A DNA stretch of 64,000 nucleotides. It comes from CAVUCE01 sp963739985. Lineage in GTDB: Bacteria; Bacteroidota; Ignavibacteria; Ignavibacteriales; Ignavibacteriaceae. Position numbers and translations under genes: made by a program. A model generated the notes under the pieces. It was given only the letters and a program-made list of their open reading frames with translations. It made no database searches and had not been told where the DNA came from. Location of the stretch: contig CAVUCE010000005.1 of assembly GCA_963739985.1 (NCBI GenBank), positions 186,001 through 250,000 of the forward strand, given 5' to 3'. Below, in pieces: positions 1 to 8,844 of this stretch (within the stretch, counting starts at the first letter, position 1; each line of letters begins with the position of its first letter).

Positions 1-214
1 TTACAAGATCATCTGAGGCAGCTTTAGCGTCTTTAACTAAAGCTTCACCGCGTTTCTTTGCATTTCTTATATAAGAATCAATTTCGTTTTTTATGTTGTT
101 TCTTAATTCTTCACCACTAAAAGGAGTGAATAGAAATGTTGCTGCGCTTCCAATTATTCCTCCAACTAAAAATGCCGTAAGTCCGACTGATGAATTTTGA
201 TTATCATTTCCCAT
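1..214 (-). CDS. YtxH-like small membrane protein (partial, 3' end off window)
   Basis: The minus-strand frame opens with ATG at 214, preceded by a good ribosome site (CCGGAGGATAAAA), and stays open to the window edge, giving 71 visible codons. Residues 10-31 form one hydrophobic, Gly/Ala-rich segment. It is followed by the T-P-F-S-G-E-E motif typical of YtxH (gas-vesicle-like/DUF948-associated) proteins, then a charged helical tail rich in Lys, Glu and Ala. Known YtxH proteins are small stress-linked membrane proteins without a defined enzyme activity. The family call rests on this N-terminal pattern alone; the remaining C-terminus is not visible. Confidence 0.75.
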   Translation of the reverse strand, partial: MGNDNQNSSVGLTAFLVGGIIGSAATFLFTPFSGEELRNNIKNEIDSYIRNAKKRGEALVKDAKAASDDLV

Positions 215-406
215 TTTTATCCTCCGGGTAATACATTCAAAAAATATTTATCGATACTTCCTTACAATAATATTTTATCTCTTGTTTTTCAAGCAACTAA
301 ATTATGAGTTGTAATTAAAAATGATGAACGGACGTTTATTAAATTTATTGCAACAATCATAATTTATTTATAGGTTTTATGAATAAAAAAAACTCGGGGG
401 AGTAAA

Positions 407-859
407 ATGGTTACTAAAGATGCCATTGAGAGTTTCCTTTCTTGTAAAACAATAGCCATCGCGGGTGTTTCAAAAAGCGGTAAAAAATTCGGTAACACAA
501 TCTTTAAAGAATTAAAGAGTAAAGGCTATTCTGTTTTTGTAATAAATCCTAATGCAGAAAAAATTAATGGTGAAATTGTTTATCCTAATATATACAGTTT
601 GCCACAAAAGCCTGATGGACTTGTACTAGTTGTAAAACCGAATGTTACTGAACAAATTGTTAGTGACGCATATATTAGCGGAATAAAAAATATTTGGATG
701 CAACAAGGGGCGGAATCTCACGAAGCAATTAAATTTTGTTTAGAAAATGATATAAACGTGGTCTATCGCGAATGTATATTAATGTTTCTGGAACCTTTGG
801 CTATTTTACATCGTTTTCATCGAGGAATAAATAAAATTGTGGGTAAATATCCGCAATAA
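407..859 (+). CDS. CoA-binding domain protein (YccU family)
   Basis: A 150-residue single-domain Rossmann protein. Residues 15-45 show the nucleotide-fold start IAIAGVSKSGKKFGN followed by VFVINPNA, and then PDGLVLVVKP. The late segment IWMQQGAES and the VYRECILMF strand match the CoA_binding_2 family, in which the protein binds CoA but has no catalytic residues. The start is set by GGGGGAG about 6 bases before ATG. It stands alone between a divergent YtxH gene and the DUF4010 membrane gene 80 bp downstream. The family is clear; the physiological role is unknown. Confidence 0.85.
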   Translation: MVTKDAIESFLSCKTIAIAGVSKSGKKFGNTIFKELKSKGYSVFVINPNAEKINGEIVYPNIYSLPQKPDGLVLVVKPNVTEQIVSDAYISGIKNIWMQQGAESHEAIKFCLENDINVVYRECILMFLEPLAILHRFHRGINKIVGKYPQ

Positions 860-939
860 TAATTAATATAAAGTTTGATAAAATCCGAATAAGATATATT
901 TTAGCATATTATTCGTAACGATTATCCGGATACCACTTA

Positions 940-2178
940 ATGAGCTCATTCGAATGGACATACGAACTGCGATTTATAGTTGCTCTTGCGCTTGGTTTGT
1001 TAATAGGACTTGAACGCGAGAGCAGAAATGTTGAACACAGTGGTAAAACTTTTGCCGGAGTTCGGACTTATGCATTAATTAGCTTGTTTGGTTTTGGATG
1101 CGGCTGGTTATATCATCTTAATATTCAGTTTGCTGTTCCTGTTGGTGTTATTGCTGTTAGTGGACTAATACTTTCCGCTTATCTGGCAAAATTAAAAACC
1201 GGAAGAGTCGGTTGGACAAGCGAGATGGCGGCTTTACTTACTTTTATTGTTGGTGTTTTATCGTTACTAGCCGACGTATGGGTCCCGATGGCTCTTGGTA
1301 TTACCGCCACTCTTTTACTCTCCGAAAAATCAGAAATTGAAAAGTACGTTGAGAAGTTAGATAAATCAGAATTTCTTGCTGTTATAAAATTCCTACTTGT
1401 TACAATCATAATTTTGCCGGCACTTCCAGACAAAGAATACACACGCTTTAAGTTAAATCCTACTCATATCTGGCAGATTGTAATTATGGTTTCAACTATC
1501 GGGTTTGTCGGATATTTCTTAATAAAGAAATTCGGAAATCGCGTTGGACTGTGGTTATCAGGCGTGTTAGGCGGAATTGTTTCGAGTACCGCAGTAAGTA
1601 TTGCTGTTGGTAACATTGCAAAAAAGGATCCCGTAAGGGGGAAAAACGCACTACAAGCTTCAATATTTGCAAGTAGTGTAATGTATATTAGAATTCTGGT
1701 TTTAATTTTGATTTTAAATCCTGCATTGATCCCTTTTTTATGGTGGCGATTAGTTGCACTTTCTTTAATTGGAGTTGCACTGGGTTTATCAATTAAAACC
1801 AACGAACAACCTTCTTCCGTTAATTCGGTTTCAACATTGCAAAATCCCTTTGAACTGAAACCTGCAGTTATGTTTGCCGCTTTGTTTGTATTATTATCAA
1901 TAATAACGGTGTTGGTGAAACAATATTTCGGCAATAGCGGGTTGTTAAGTTTATCCGCAATTGTTGGTGTCACTGATATTGATCCGTTTATTTTGTCTTT
2001 GGTAAGAAATCAAAGTACGGTTGAAACGTTAATGATTTCGGCAGTTATTATTTCGATGATGAGTAATACGATTATCAAAGGCGTTTATTTTTCAACGCTC
2101 GCCAAGGATATGAAAAAACCAACTTATATACGATATGCAATTTGGGCGCTTCTTCATATTCCATTTATAATATTCTAA
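940..2178 (+). CDS. MgtC/SapB-type membrane protein with DUF4010 domain
   Basis: A 412-residue polytopic inner-membrane protein. The N-terminal third carries the MgtC hallmark LALGLLIGLERE at about residues 16-27, then AGVRTYALISLFG. After a charged loop near residue 130 (SEKSEIEKYVEKLDKSEF) comes a second multi-helix half (about 145-412) containing GLWLSGVLGGIVSSTAVS, the DUF4010 signature. At least ten hydrophobic segments are visible. The two-domain MgtC plus DUF4010 layout is standard for this family, which is thought to be a transporter or regulator, but the substrate is not established. No clear Shine-Dalgarno sequence precedes ATG 940. Confidence 0.85.
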   Translation: MSSFEWTYELRFIVALALGLLIGLERESRNVEHSGKTFAGVRTYALISLFGFGCGWLYHLNIQFAVPVGVIAVSGLILSAYLAKLKTGRVGWTSEMAALLTFIVGVLSLLADVWVPMALGITATLLLSEKSEIEKYVEKLDKSEFLAVIKFLLVTIIILPALPDKEYTRFKLNPTHIWQIVIMVSTIGFVGYFLIKKFGNRVGLWLSGVLGGIVSSTAVSIAVGNIAKKDPVRGKNALQASIFASSVMYIRILVLILILNPALIPFLWWRLVALSLIGVALGLSIKTNEQPSSVNSVSTLQNPFELKPAVMFAALFVLLSIITVLVKQYFGNSGLLSLSAIVGVTDIDPFILSLVRNQSTVETLMISAVIISMMSNTIIKGVYFSTLAKDMKKPTYIRYAIWALLHIPFIIF

Positions 2179-2344
2179 AGAAATTTATTAGATATTTATT
2201 CTGTCATTCTGATCTCGTTGGGCAACTGCCGGATAATCGGGAGAAGAATTCCCCAAGATTCCGCCTGTGCAGTAATGAATAATCAGGTGTTTGTTGATCA
2301 AAGAGTGAAACAGTTCTTGAATGGGAATAATATAAAACTCACCC

Positions 2345-2364
2345 TGTCCGGCAATTACCGGACA
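2345..2364. other. Hairpin between convergent genes
   Basis: TGTCCGG and CCGGACA form a perfect 7-bp stem around a 6-base loop. It sits between the convergent ends of the DUF4010 gene (2178) and the tricorn-type gene (2391). There is no T-tract on either side, so terminator function is uncertain. Confidence 0.4.
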
Positions 2365-2390
2365 AGATGAATAATACAAATAACTTTGAA

Positions 2391-5300
2391 TTATTTTTTC
2401 ATTTCAGACTTTACTTCCCGGATCGCTCTTTCAAGCTGTGGATCTTTATTCTCGATTCTATCTTTAAAATTTGTCTCTACGTAAATATCCGGTTTTACTC
2501 CGTTTCTCTCTATATCTTTTCCATCCAGAGTATAACATCCCCAGGAAGGTAATCTTACAAATGATCCGTCCACTAAAGATTTACCGCTTGTGAAGATTAT
2601 CCATCTGTAGGTTTCCGTGCCAATGATTTTTCCCAATCCCAAAGTTTTGAACCCTTCCGTAGTCATTTCGCCATCGCTTAAAGTCTGGAAGTTAACCAAT
2701 AAAACAATAGGGTTTGCAGAAGGCGCAAAGTTAGGCTGAATTGTAAATTTACCGTCGCGGTATTTCCATTTTAAGTAAGGTTTTTGTCTGAGTAATTCAA
2801 GAACTTTATCATGAACATTGCCGCCTGTGTTATAACGAAGATCTAAAATCAATCCTTTTTTGTTCATATCTTCTGTCGATAAATCTATGATAAACTTATC
2901 AAGACTTCCGACTCCCATATTGCTCATGTATATGTATGCAATCTGATCATCGCTTTCATTATGAACTACTTCCCTGTTGTGCTCAATCCATTCGTCGTAA
3001 AGCTGCTGTTTTAATGCACTATTACTTTCCGGGTGAATTTTTATAATATTTTCTTTTCCGTCTCTTGAAAAAGTCAAAGACAATTCATCCGGGTCCTTCG
3101 GAAAAACAAAATAGGATTCTCTGTTTTTATCTTGACCTACTTTTACTCCGTTAACAGCAACAAGAATATCGCCTTTTTTAATGTCTTTCCCTTCTTTATC
3201 CGCTGGTGAATTTTTAACAATTCTATCAACTGTGAATAAGGATTAGCTTCATCGAATAATATTCCTGTGACCGCACTTGTTTGTTTGTAGAAAGTTTTTT
3301 CCTCCGGTCCCGAAGAATAAAATCCCTGGTGCGAAGAATTTAATTCACCAAGCATATCGTTAAGAAGAGTGCGAAGATTCTGGCGTGTCTTTAAGTGAGG
3401 TAAAAATCCGCATACTTCTTTTCCATTGCTTTCCAGTCAACGCCGTGAAAATTTCCATCGTAATAATTTTCATCAAGGTTTGCCCAGGCTTCATTAAATA
3501 CTTCGTTAAATTCGTCGTTTAGATTTCTTTCAAAAGTATAATCAATATCTATCTTTTTGAGCTTTGCATCTTTATAATCCAATTTATTTATAGAGCCGTC
3601 CATAAGAACATAATAAGTGTCTTTAGCTTGAGAAATCATATAACTGTCGTCGGATGCTCCATCAATTTTTTTGTCCTCTGATTTCTCGAAAGGTTTATAA
3701 ATCTTTTCCCACAAATTAAACTTTTCTCCGTCCTGGTTTGAAATAAAAAGGACATAAGAATAAGTTTTATCTTTAATTATATATGGTGATAGCTGATTCC
3801 CCTTTGCATCGGTTACAGCTTCCCATCTGTCTTTCATATCGTCGAAATCTATTTTAACAACAACAGAATCTTTTTTCTCTTTAGCTTTTTCATCTTTCTT
3901 AAATAGTTTATCAAACTCATCCGATTTGAATTCTTTATCAAAATCCCTGAGTGCAATTCTGTAAATATCCGCATTTGTATAGCCGTAAGGATAAGCAGGA
4001 TGAAGACGATCAGTTTCAAAATAAATATATTTTCCGTCCGGTGACCATGTAGAGCTTGCTTCCGTTACGCCAGTGTTTGTAATATCAACACTCTTTTTTG
4101 TTTCAGTATTATAAACGAAAATGTCGGTTTCAAAATTTCTGTAAGCTGTGTAAAGAATATATTTGTCGTCCGGCGAGTAATAAGGAGTTCCGCTGTCGAG
4201 CGCCCAAAACTCATCTTTAACAATATTCTCACTTTTCATAGATGATAAATCAAGTTCGCGCAGTTCATCTCTTCCGCTTAAATAAAGCGCTTTTGTTTTT
4301 TTACTATTTAAAGTGATCTGCCTATCGCTTCTTTCATCAAAAGTAATTTGTTTTTCCGGCGAGTTTCCGTCCGCATTTATTACAAATAAATTCGGCCATC
4401 CTTTTACGGTTTGATTATAAAGAATTCGCACGCTGTCTATCCATACCACTTCTTTTACTCTTCCTGTTGGCAGTGTATTAAGTTTTTTAACGAACTTACC
4501 TTCAACATCTGAAACAAAAAGTTCACCGCGCGAAACAATAGCAATTTTCTTTTCATCGGGTGAAACATTAAAGTTTGTGATTTTTCCTTTAACATTAAAA
4601 TCTAGGTTTGTGGTTAGAGTATTGTTATCAGGTAGTTGTATGTTAACCAAATCTGCCTTTTGGGATGATGTATTGTAAAGATAAATTTGAAAATCTTTAT
4701 CAAAAACAACAAACCCGCCGTCGGCACTTACTTGCGGATTTTTAACCGAAGTTGAAAAATCTGTAAGCTGAGTTTTTTTACCGTTTACAAAAGTGTAAAG
4801 ATTATATTCGTTGTTTGCTTCATCGGATACAAAATAAATATCGCCGTTTTTATCAACAGTCGGCCACATATCTTTTCCTATCCAGTCGGTGAGCTTTTTA
4901 AATTCGCCGGTTTTAGGATTGTATGATTTTATATCCGGATTGAAAGCGCCTCTATATCTTTTCCGGTTTGCAAAATAAGAGCTTTCCCACGATTCATTAA
5001 AAAGATAATTTCCGTTTACAGGATCAACAACAAAATTATGAGGCCAGCTGAAGTAATTATCGAACAACTTTTCCGGAGTTCCGCCGTTTAGCGAAACTTT
5101 GTAAGTGTTCATTCTGTTAAATCTATCCGAAGTAAAATAAATGTACTTTGAATCCCACGACCAGGAAGATGTAACATCGGAAGCATCACTGTAGGTAAGC
5201 TGTTTAATTTTTCCACCGTCTAGAGGCATAACATAAATGTTCTGGTTTCCGTCCTGTGCGCCGGTAAAAGCAAGCCATTTACCATCGGGCGAAATTCTAG

Positions 5301-5499
5301 GTGTGCTTTCTCTTCCTTCCATTCCGGTAATTCTGTAAGCACTGCCGCCAGAAGAAGGAACGATCCATAAATCGTTGTCGTAAGCAAAAACTATATTTTT
5401 TCCATCGGGACTAATAGTCGGATCGCTGGCAAAATAAACTTGTGCATTTGTTATGGTTGTTAGAAAGGCAACTAAGAAAAGAATATAAAGTTTTTTCAT
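2391..5499 (-). pseudogene. Tricorn-type S41 protease, broken by two 1-base frameshifts
   Basis: Three consecutive minus-strand frames together encode one tricorn-like periplasmic peptidase of about 1036 residues, the normal family length. Order: signal peptide (MKKLYILFLVAFL...NAQ), two WD40/TolB-like propellers with repeated SPDGK motifs (about 20-560), a C1 helical region, PDZ (KNSPADKEG), and the S41 core with a Ser-His pair in GELNSSHQG, nucleophile Ser in LSDGEMTTEG, and the NGVKPDIYVE acidic motif. The frame breaks at 3402-3406, where a T5 run on the coding strand needs six T to restore DFLPHLKTRQNL, and at about 3228-3238, where one base is missing before VDRIVKNSPA. All catalytic motifs survive, so this is either recent decay or consensus error. 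I chose ATG 5499 because GGAGATAG precedes it and it opens the signal peptide; a longer frame to 5535 lacks both. Confidence 0.85.
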
Positions 5500-5652
5500 T
5501 CTATCTCCGAAGATTTTTAAGAAAAGATAAATCAAGTAAAAATATCTTTTTCTACAGAAGTATGCACTTTTTTTGTGATGAAAGGATTTGAATTTTTTAA
5601 GTTTATAAACTCATATAAAGTTTCCCTCTCTTTTAAGCAAGTAAGTAATGTC

Positions 5653-5672
5653 ATTCCCACGCAGGCGGGAAT
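5653..5672. repeat. Short dispersed hairpin, family A (copy 1)
   Basis: ATTCCCAC-GCAG-GCGGGAAT: 8-bp arms with one mismatch and a 4-base loop, preceded by TGTC and followed by CT. The same architecture recurs at 60044-60063. It lies in the 336-bp spacer between the tricorn start and the DoxX gene; apart from this hairpin I see nothing in that spacer except AT-rich promoter-like sequence. Confidence 0.55.
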
Positions 5673-5835
5673 CTTTTAAAAATGATTTTATTAGTTGAAA
5701 TGACAGAATTAATACTTATAAGTTTTTAATTACTAACCGGATACATATTAACTATTGCTAAATTTAAGTTATTTACTTAGATTTTTACCAGATAGTTAGT
5801 TGCTGCTATTTTAGTTCATAAATAAAGGGGGATTT

Positions 5836-6279
5836 ATGAGCGCGCTTGCCGGAATTGAAAAGTGGTCTCAGCTTCATCACCACAAAACTCTCGATTATCT
5901 TAGAATAGTTTTAGGAGTTATCCTTTTTGTAAAAGGAATTGCTTTTATTGTAAACAGCGATCAAGTTGTAATGATGGTTTCCGGGGTTGAAAGTACCTTT
6001 ATATCATTCTTGATTTCGCATTATGTTATAATTGGTTATCTAATCGGTGGATTTTTAGTTGCAATCGGAATGCTTACAAGACTGGCGGTTCTAATTCAAA
6101 TTCCTTCCGTACTCGGATCAATAATTTTGCCGGATTTCCATAAACATTTGTTCGCATTAAATTCGCAGCTTGTTTATTCAATTCTTGTTTTAGCTTTGCT
6201 TTTGTTTTACCTAATTTACGGAGCTGGAGAATTTTCGATGGATAACTTAATGAAGAAGGACAAAAATATTTCGGATTAA
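5836..6279 (+). CDS. DoxX-like four-helix membrane protein
   Basis: 147 residues with four hydrophobic segments at about 22-40, 55-80 (with GYLIGGFLVAIGMLTR), 87-100 and 113-132. The second-helix pattern GGFLVAIGMLTRLA is the DoxX/DoxD family landmark. It has a strong ribosome site (AAAGGGGGATTTATG). DoxX proteins are small quinone-linked or redox-associated membrane proteins; no substrate can be read from the sequence. It stands alone, convergent with the SemiSWEET gene. Confidence 0.75.
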   Translation: MSALAGIEKWSQLHHHKTLDYLRIVLGVILFVKGIAFIVNSDQVVMMVSGVESTFISFLISHYVIIGYLIGGFLVAIGMLTRLAVLIQIPSVLGSIILPDFHKHLFALNSQLVYSILVLALLLFYLIYGAGEFSMDNLMKKDKNISD

Positions 6280-6321
6280 TAAAGCTATATCAAATAGATG
6301 AAATCCTAATAACTCTTTGCC

Positions 6322-6594
6322 TCAATTCAGAGGTTCGCGCTGTACTTTTTCGTTTCTGATTTTTACGATTAGAATGTAAGTAGATAAACCAAAAGTAACC
6401 AGATTTGCCGAAATTATCGGAATGGAATTTAGCAGAATTCCGTAAACCAGCCACAAAACAACGCCAGTAATCAGCAAAAAAAACATGCCGAGAGAAATGT
6501 CTTTTGTCTGCCTGGTTTTGTAAACTTTGAAGGCCTGAGGAATAAAAGCCGCGGTTGTGCAGAAAGCCGCAAAGTACCCTATATAAGTGTCCAT
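6322..6594 (-). CDS. SemiSWEET-type PQ-loop transporter
   Basis: A 90-residue three-helix protein with the PQ motif in AAFIPQAFKVYKTRQTKDIS, followed by two more helices. This is the normal size of bacterial SemiSWEET half-transporters, which form homodimers that move small sugars across the inner membrane. ATG 6594 gives the standard length; a 15-residue upstream extension from 6639 has no matching family sequence and no better ribosome site. The substrate cannot be assigned. Confidence 0.8.
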   Translation of the reverse strand: MDTYIGYFAAFCTTAAFIPQAFKVYKTRQTKDISLGMFFLLITGVVLWLVYGILLNSIPIISANLVTFGLSTYILIVKIRNEKVQREPLN

Positions 6595-6701
6595 TAGTAA
6601 TTCCAAGACAAAAAATAAATCAGCACAAAAGATACTCACAAAAAAGAATAAACGGAAAGCAAAAATTTTGAAAAAGTAACAAATTTACTTAATTTTGCCT
6701 C

Positions 6702-6774
6702 GCACCCATAGCTCAGTTGGTAGAGCATCTGACTCTTAATCAGCAGGTCGCCGGTTCGAGCCCGGCTGGGTGCA
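6702..6774 (+). tRNA. tRNA-Lys (CTT)
   Basis: A 73-base cloverleaf. The acceptor arm pairs GCACCCA with TGGGTGC plus discriminator A; the D arm contains AGCTCAGTTGGTAGAGC; the anticodon loop CTCTTAA gives CTT; and the T arm is CCGGTTCGAGCCCGG. One T-C mismatch is visible at the top of the anticodon stem (27-43). CCA is not encoded. The last 36 bases plus the terminator are repeated at 8598-8669. Confidence 0.95.
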
Positions 6775-6810
6775 CTAAAAGTGCAAATTCTACTGAATTT
6801 CGCACTTTTT
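6739..6810 (+). repeat. Left copy of 72-bp direct repeat (tRNA 3' end plus terminator)
   Basis: This stretch, from the anticodon arm through the T arm, acceptor 3' strand and terminator, is repeated 1859 bp downstream with two mismatches (A6785 versus G8644, and one T/C in the terminator stem). This is the pattern left when an integrative element duplicates the 3' end of a tRNA gene. Confidence 0.9.
6778..6810 (+). terminator. Rho-independent terminator of tRNA-Lys
   Basis: AAAGTGCAAATTC and GAATTTCGCACTTT pair around loop TACT with one bulge, ending in TTTTT. It begins 4 bases after the tRNA. Confidence 0.85.
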
Positions 6811-7087
6811 GTTTTTAAACAATTGTAGCAATAATCACAAATTGACCTAATCAAATTGATGCGGGTAAATATGCCAGCGGAGTTTATTATACCGATTGCA
6901 AACCAGTAATTTTGTTCAAACAAAAAAATATTGCTGTTGAGATAGGAAAATGTTGAGTGAAAAAATAACGCATTTGTGTCATTAATTGAATATTTGATAT
7001 TCATTATTTTAAATATATATAAAATAAGGCTTTCCATGTTTAAAATAGGTTATTCAATGAACTTTAATATTTCAAGGGGATTACATA

Positions 7088-8503
7088 ATGCAAACATTTA
7101 CTTTCAAGCATATCACTTTTATCATTTTGCTCATCGCTATTCCATTTAGTACATTTGCTCAAATTCATACTACAATTACAACTCAAGTTTATTCAAGTAA
7201 CCAAAACTTATTAATTAACCCGGGAGCAGAAACCGGAGATATTTCAGGTTGGATTGACCTTGATGATGCTTGGAATGCTGGTGCAGAAATCACACCACAT
7301 TTCGGAAGTTATTTTTTTTGGCCTGCTAAAAAGGCAATAGCCTACACACAAGTTTATCAAGATGTTGATGTATCAACTTATCCAGCAGATTCTTATTTTC
7401 AATTATCAGGATGGCTCGCTAATTGGGACCAACCTCCGCATGATAGAGCAACATTAGCTGTTTCTGCACTTGATAATAATGGAAATCAATTATTATATAT
7501 TTCAAGAGAGCATAGAAATCCTTTTTGGGGATATTATGAAATTATTGCTAAAATACCGGCAAATTGCAAAACATTACGAGTATTTCTAATTGCAACCCGA
7601 TTTGTTGGTTCAGATAATGACGCATATTTTGATGATTTGTATTTAGGGATCTTAGAAAAGGCACCGGATGTTTTTGTAAATATTACTTCTGAAAATAATA
7701 AAAAAGATGTAGAAATTGATAAGACATTACAATTATCAGCCAATACTTCCGGTGGTACCGACACTTATTACACGTGGTCATCATCTTATGATGCAATTGC
7801 ATCTGTGAGCGATAGTGGTTTAGTTACAGCTCATAGCAGCGGAATAATTACTATTCAGGCTATTGGAAATGTAACTAAAGCTATTGGATACATTATATTA
7901 GCCGCTCATCCGCACGATTATATTGCATTTACTAATCCAGTTGGTGGTGAAGAATGGCGATCAAAAAGCAATAAAGAAATCACTTGGGACCTCTTTGGTA
8001 ATGTTGGCGCTTCAACACTGTATTGGAGTTATAATGATGGAAGTGATTGGATCGAACTTTCAACATTTACTGATCCATCAGTTAGAAAATATACCTGGAA
8101 TATCCCGGATTCCAATAAAATTTTTAATAATTGTTTACTAAAAATGTCATGGCCTTCTAACGAAATAACCAGTTCACGTTTCACGATTCAACCATTTGAT
8201 ATTACACAAGTTGGAAGAGATATTATTGAAAGTATTCCGAAAGATTACTTATTATTACAAAACTATCCGAACCCGTTTAATCCGACAACAAGCATAAATT
8301 ATTCTGTCCCAAATACTAGCTTTGTAACAATAACAGTGTATGATGTATCAGGACGGGAAGTTGCAACATTAGTTAGTGAACAAAAGATACATGGGAATTA
8401 TAATGTGGAATTTAATGCTGGAAATCTGTCAAGCGGTGTTTATTTTTATAGAATGTTAGCAGGAGATTTTGTTTCGACAAAAAAATTACTTTTGATGAAG
8501 TAG
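7088..8503 (+). CDS. Secreted T9SS cargo protein with Ig-like (Big_2) domain
   Basis: 471 residues. A signal peptide (about 1-24, ending STFAQ) is followed by a carbohydrate-binding-like beta domain (about 40-185, starting NLLINPGAETGDISGW) and a bacterial Ig-like Big_2 domain (about 195-270, with SVSDSGLVTAHSSG). A Kre9/KNH-like segment follows (about 283-370, NPVGGEEW...ITWDLFGN), then a type A T9SS sorting domain (about 390-471, NYPNPFNPTTSINYSV to the end KKLLLMK). Such proteins are exported by T9SS and held at the surface or released. No catalytic domain is recognised. The ribosome site is CAAGGGGATT. It is the only gene inside the repeat-bounded tRNA-Lys interval. Confidence 0.8.
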   Translation: MQTFTFKHITFIILLIAIPFSTFAQIHTTITTQVYSSNQNLLINPGAETGDISGWIDLDDAWNAGAEITPHFGSYFFWPAKKAIAYTQVYQDVDVSTYPADSYFQLSGWLANWDQPPHDRATLAVSALDNNGNQLLYISREHRNPFWGYYEIIAKIPANCKTLRVFLIATRFVGSDNDAYFDDLYLGILEKAPDVFVNITSENNKKDVEIDKTLQLSANTSGGTDTYYTWSSSYDAIASVSDSGLVTAHSSGIITIQAIGNVTKAIGYIILAAHPHDYIAFTNPVGGEEWRSKSNKEITWDLFGNVGASTLYWSYNDGSDWIELSTFTDPSVRKYTWNIPDSNKIFNNCLLKMSWPSNEITSSRFTIQPFDITQVGRDIIESIPKDYLLLQNYPNPFNPTTSINYSVPNTSFVTITVYDVSGREVATLVSEQKIHGNYNVEFNAGNLSSGVYFYRMLAGDFVSTKKLLLMK

Positions 8504-8597
8504 GAGAAATTATCTGAAGAGATTCAAACAGGGCATTTAGGCGGTTAACTTGTGTTATTTAATTATAACGAATTATAAGAATACTAATATGCTTTGT

Positions 8598-8669
8598 ATC
8601 AGCAGGTCGCCGGTTCGAGCCCGGCTGGGTGCACTAAAAGTGCGAATTCTACTGAATCTCGCACTTTTT
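8598..8669 (+). repeat. Right copy of 72-bp direct repeat (tRNA-Lys 3' fragment plus terminator)
   Basis: It contains the last 36 bases of tRNA-Lys and its terminator hairpin, 70 of 72 bases identical to 6739-6810. The 5' half of the tRNA is absent, so this is not a second tRNA gene. It occupies most of the informative part of the 341-bp gap 8504-8844. The rest of the gap is AT-rich; an inverted TTATAA pair near 8565 is the only other structure I see. Confidence 0.9.
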
Positions 8670-8844
8670 TTATGCCATCGAAAAATGGAAACAAAACAAG
8701 GTATTATTGCAAATCATACATTGAACTTCTTAAGTATAAATAAATAATTATTTTGTTTATTTCTTATCTTATTTTTCTTATTATACAACATCCAACACTT
8801 GCCAATTACCAAATTTTAAAAGTTTTGACACAAAGGGGATAGTA

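Larger units (their letters stand above)
6739..8669. mobile_element. Putative small tRNA-Lys-integrated element (one cargo gene, no integrase)
   Basis: The interval is bounded by the 72-bp direct repeats at 6739-6810 and 8598-8669. The left copy belongs to the intact tRNA-Lys and the right copy is a tRNA 3' fragment, as expected for attL/attR. The unit is 1.86 kb and contains one T9SS cargo gene and no recombinase, so it would be a degenerate or non-autonomous element. A simple segmental duplication is the main alternative. The call rests on the repeats alone. Confidence 0.5.

Noticed and set aside
6636..7037. 133-codon minus-strand frame overlapping tRNA-Lys
   Set aside because: Its middle is an antisense translation of the tRNA (the familiar SRARTGDLL pattern), and no family resemblance is seen elsewhere in it.
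8550..8747. 65-codon plus-strand frame across the tRNA fragment
   Set aside because: It is mostly translated tRNA 3' end and terminator, so it is not a gene.
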